Shown here one piece after another: positions 52,219-52,541 of a stretch of 52,541 bases of DNA (position 1 is its first letter; the number at the start of each line of letters is the position of its first letter). The notes beneath the pieces are model-generated. The model was not told where the DNA came from, searched no databases, and saw only the letters and a program-made list of their open reading frames with translations. The position numbers and the translations under genes are program-made. Source of the DNA: Waddlia chondrophila WSU 86-1044 (GTDB lineage: Bacteria > Chlamydiota > Chlamydiia > Chlamydiales > CAMCWV01); assembly GCA_945882915.1 (NCBI GenBank), contig CAMCWV010000002.1, positions 107,821-160,361 of the forward strand, written 5' to 3'.

Positions 52219-52541
52219 CTTCTAACTTCAACGGCAGCAGCGAGCACAGAGGACTTTCGTCCTTTGCCCTGACTAACATTGCCTCGGTTAGCAGTACCGG
52301 CGATTCCCGCCGCTATCATCCGATGGGCTTCCAGTCGGATATTTTTAGCAGCATTGATGTCTCTGTCGTGAGACGTGCCGCATTTATCACACCGCCAAGA
52401 GCGGATATTCAAAGGCATGGAGGCTTGAGCGTGCATACAGCAAGAACAAGTTTTACTAGAGGCGAAATAACGGTTCACCTTGATGAATCCTTTGCCTGCT
52501 CGCGCAGCTTTGTATTCAAGAAAGTTGGTGAACATATCCCA
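52206..52541 (-). CDS. tnpB: IS200/IS605 TnpB (OrfB), C-terminal part, cut by window
   Basis: The open frame runs off the right edge, so only about 111 residues are visible. They show the last part of the RuvC-like nuclease and the zinc ribbon: NRYFASSKTCSCCMHAQ, then WRCDKCGTSHDRDINAAKNI with the third catalytic Asp in DRDINAA. The end runs through the right-end hairpin. TnpB is an RNA-guided nuclease encoded by these elements; whether tnpA and the left end are present cannot be seen. Confidence 0.92.
   Translation of the reverse strand, partial: WDMFTNFLEYKAARAGKGFIKVNRYFASSKTCSCCMHAQASMPLNIRSWRCDKCGTSHDRDINAAKNIRLEAHRMIAAGIAGTANRGNVSQGKGRKSSVLAAAVEVRSLVL

Overview
The window looks like the chromosome of an environmental (amoeba-associated type) member of the Chlamydiae. 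The evidence is a chlamydial type III secretion cluster in the order ychF, sctU, sctV, sctW (copN), chaperone, malQ, which is the order of Chlamydia trachomatis CT092-CT087. A second block (ispE, rplI, rpsR, rpsF, pth, rplY, then glgA, pgsA, a glycyl-tRNA synthetase and dnaG) follows CT804-CT794, with insertions. A Pkn1-type kinase/sulfatase-modifying fusion protein is also present. Locus correspondences are from memory. The gene set (heptose synthesis, arginine catabolism, FliD, several transposon remnants) is larger than in Chlamydiaceae. The species cannot be named from the sequence.

Layout. 1-1.7 kb: truncated membrane/coiled-coil protein and a small conserved-looking ORF. 2-6 kb: M20 peptidase, glyA, htpX. 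6.1-11.5 kb: compact arginine succinyltransferase (AST) operon (class III aminotransferase, astA, astD, astB). 11.7-14.9 kb: three unrecognised reverse-strand genes, one with a two-helix hydrophobic domain like inclusion membrane proteins. 15-17.4 kb: hldD-hldE. 18-23.1 kb: ispE, three ribosomal protein genes, pth, rplY, prs, tRNA-Gln. 23.7-28.5 kb: glgA, PfkB kinase, pgsA, rlmN. 28.5-36.5 kb: accessory stretch with a histidine-kinase relic, exported carbonic anhydrase, foreign-looking ilvC, a transposase relic, pkn1, exported cytidine deaminase and an archaeal/eukaryotic-type GlyRS. 36.8-42.2 kb: DCC protein, dnaG, a lone fliD, an RlmL-like methylase. 42.5-51.2 kb: ychF, T3SS genes, malQ. The end holds a DoxX protein and the 3' part of an IS200/IS605 tnpB.

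The most striking feature is the intergenic DNA. It is packed with at least six families of palindromic or inverted-repeat elements. The most abundant, family A (70-100 bp, ends TATACTCCTC/GAGGAGTATA), occurs about twenty times as whole or partial copies. Other palindromes (B, C, D) are nested inside it or inside each other, one copy is a clean chimera joined at a hairpin loop, and two copies are joined head to head. Several insertions touch gene ends: an A arm supplies the last codons and stop of glyA, the SD of ispE and of a small secreted-protein gene, and a different 250-bp family (E) supplies the ychF stop codon.

Functionally, the window combines core growth genes and effector secretion with accessory metabolism. 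The AST genes, possibly completed by the M20 peptidase in place of AstE, would convert host arginine to glutamate and succinate.
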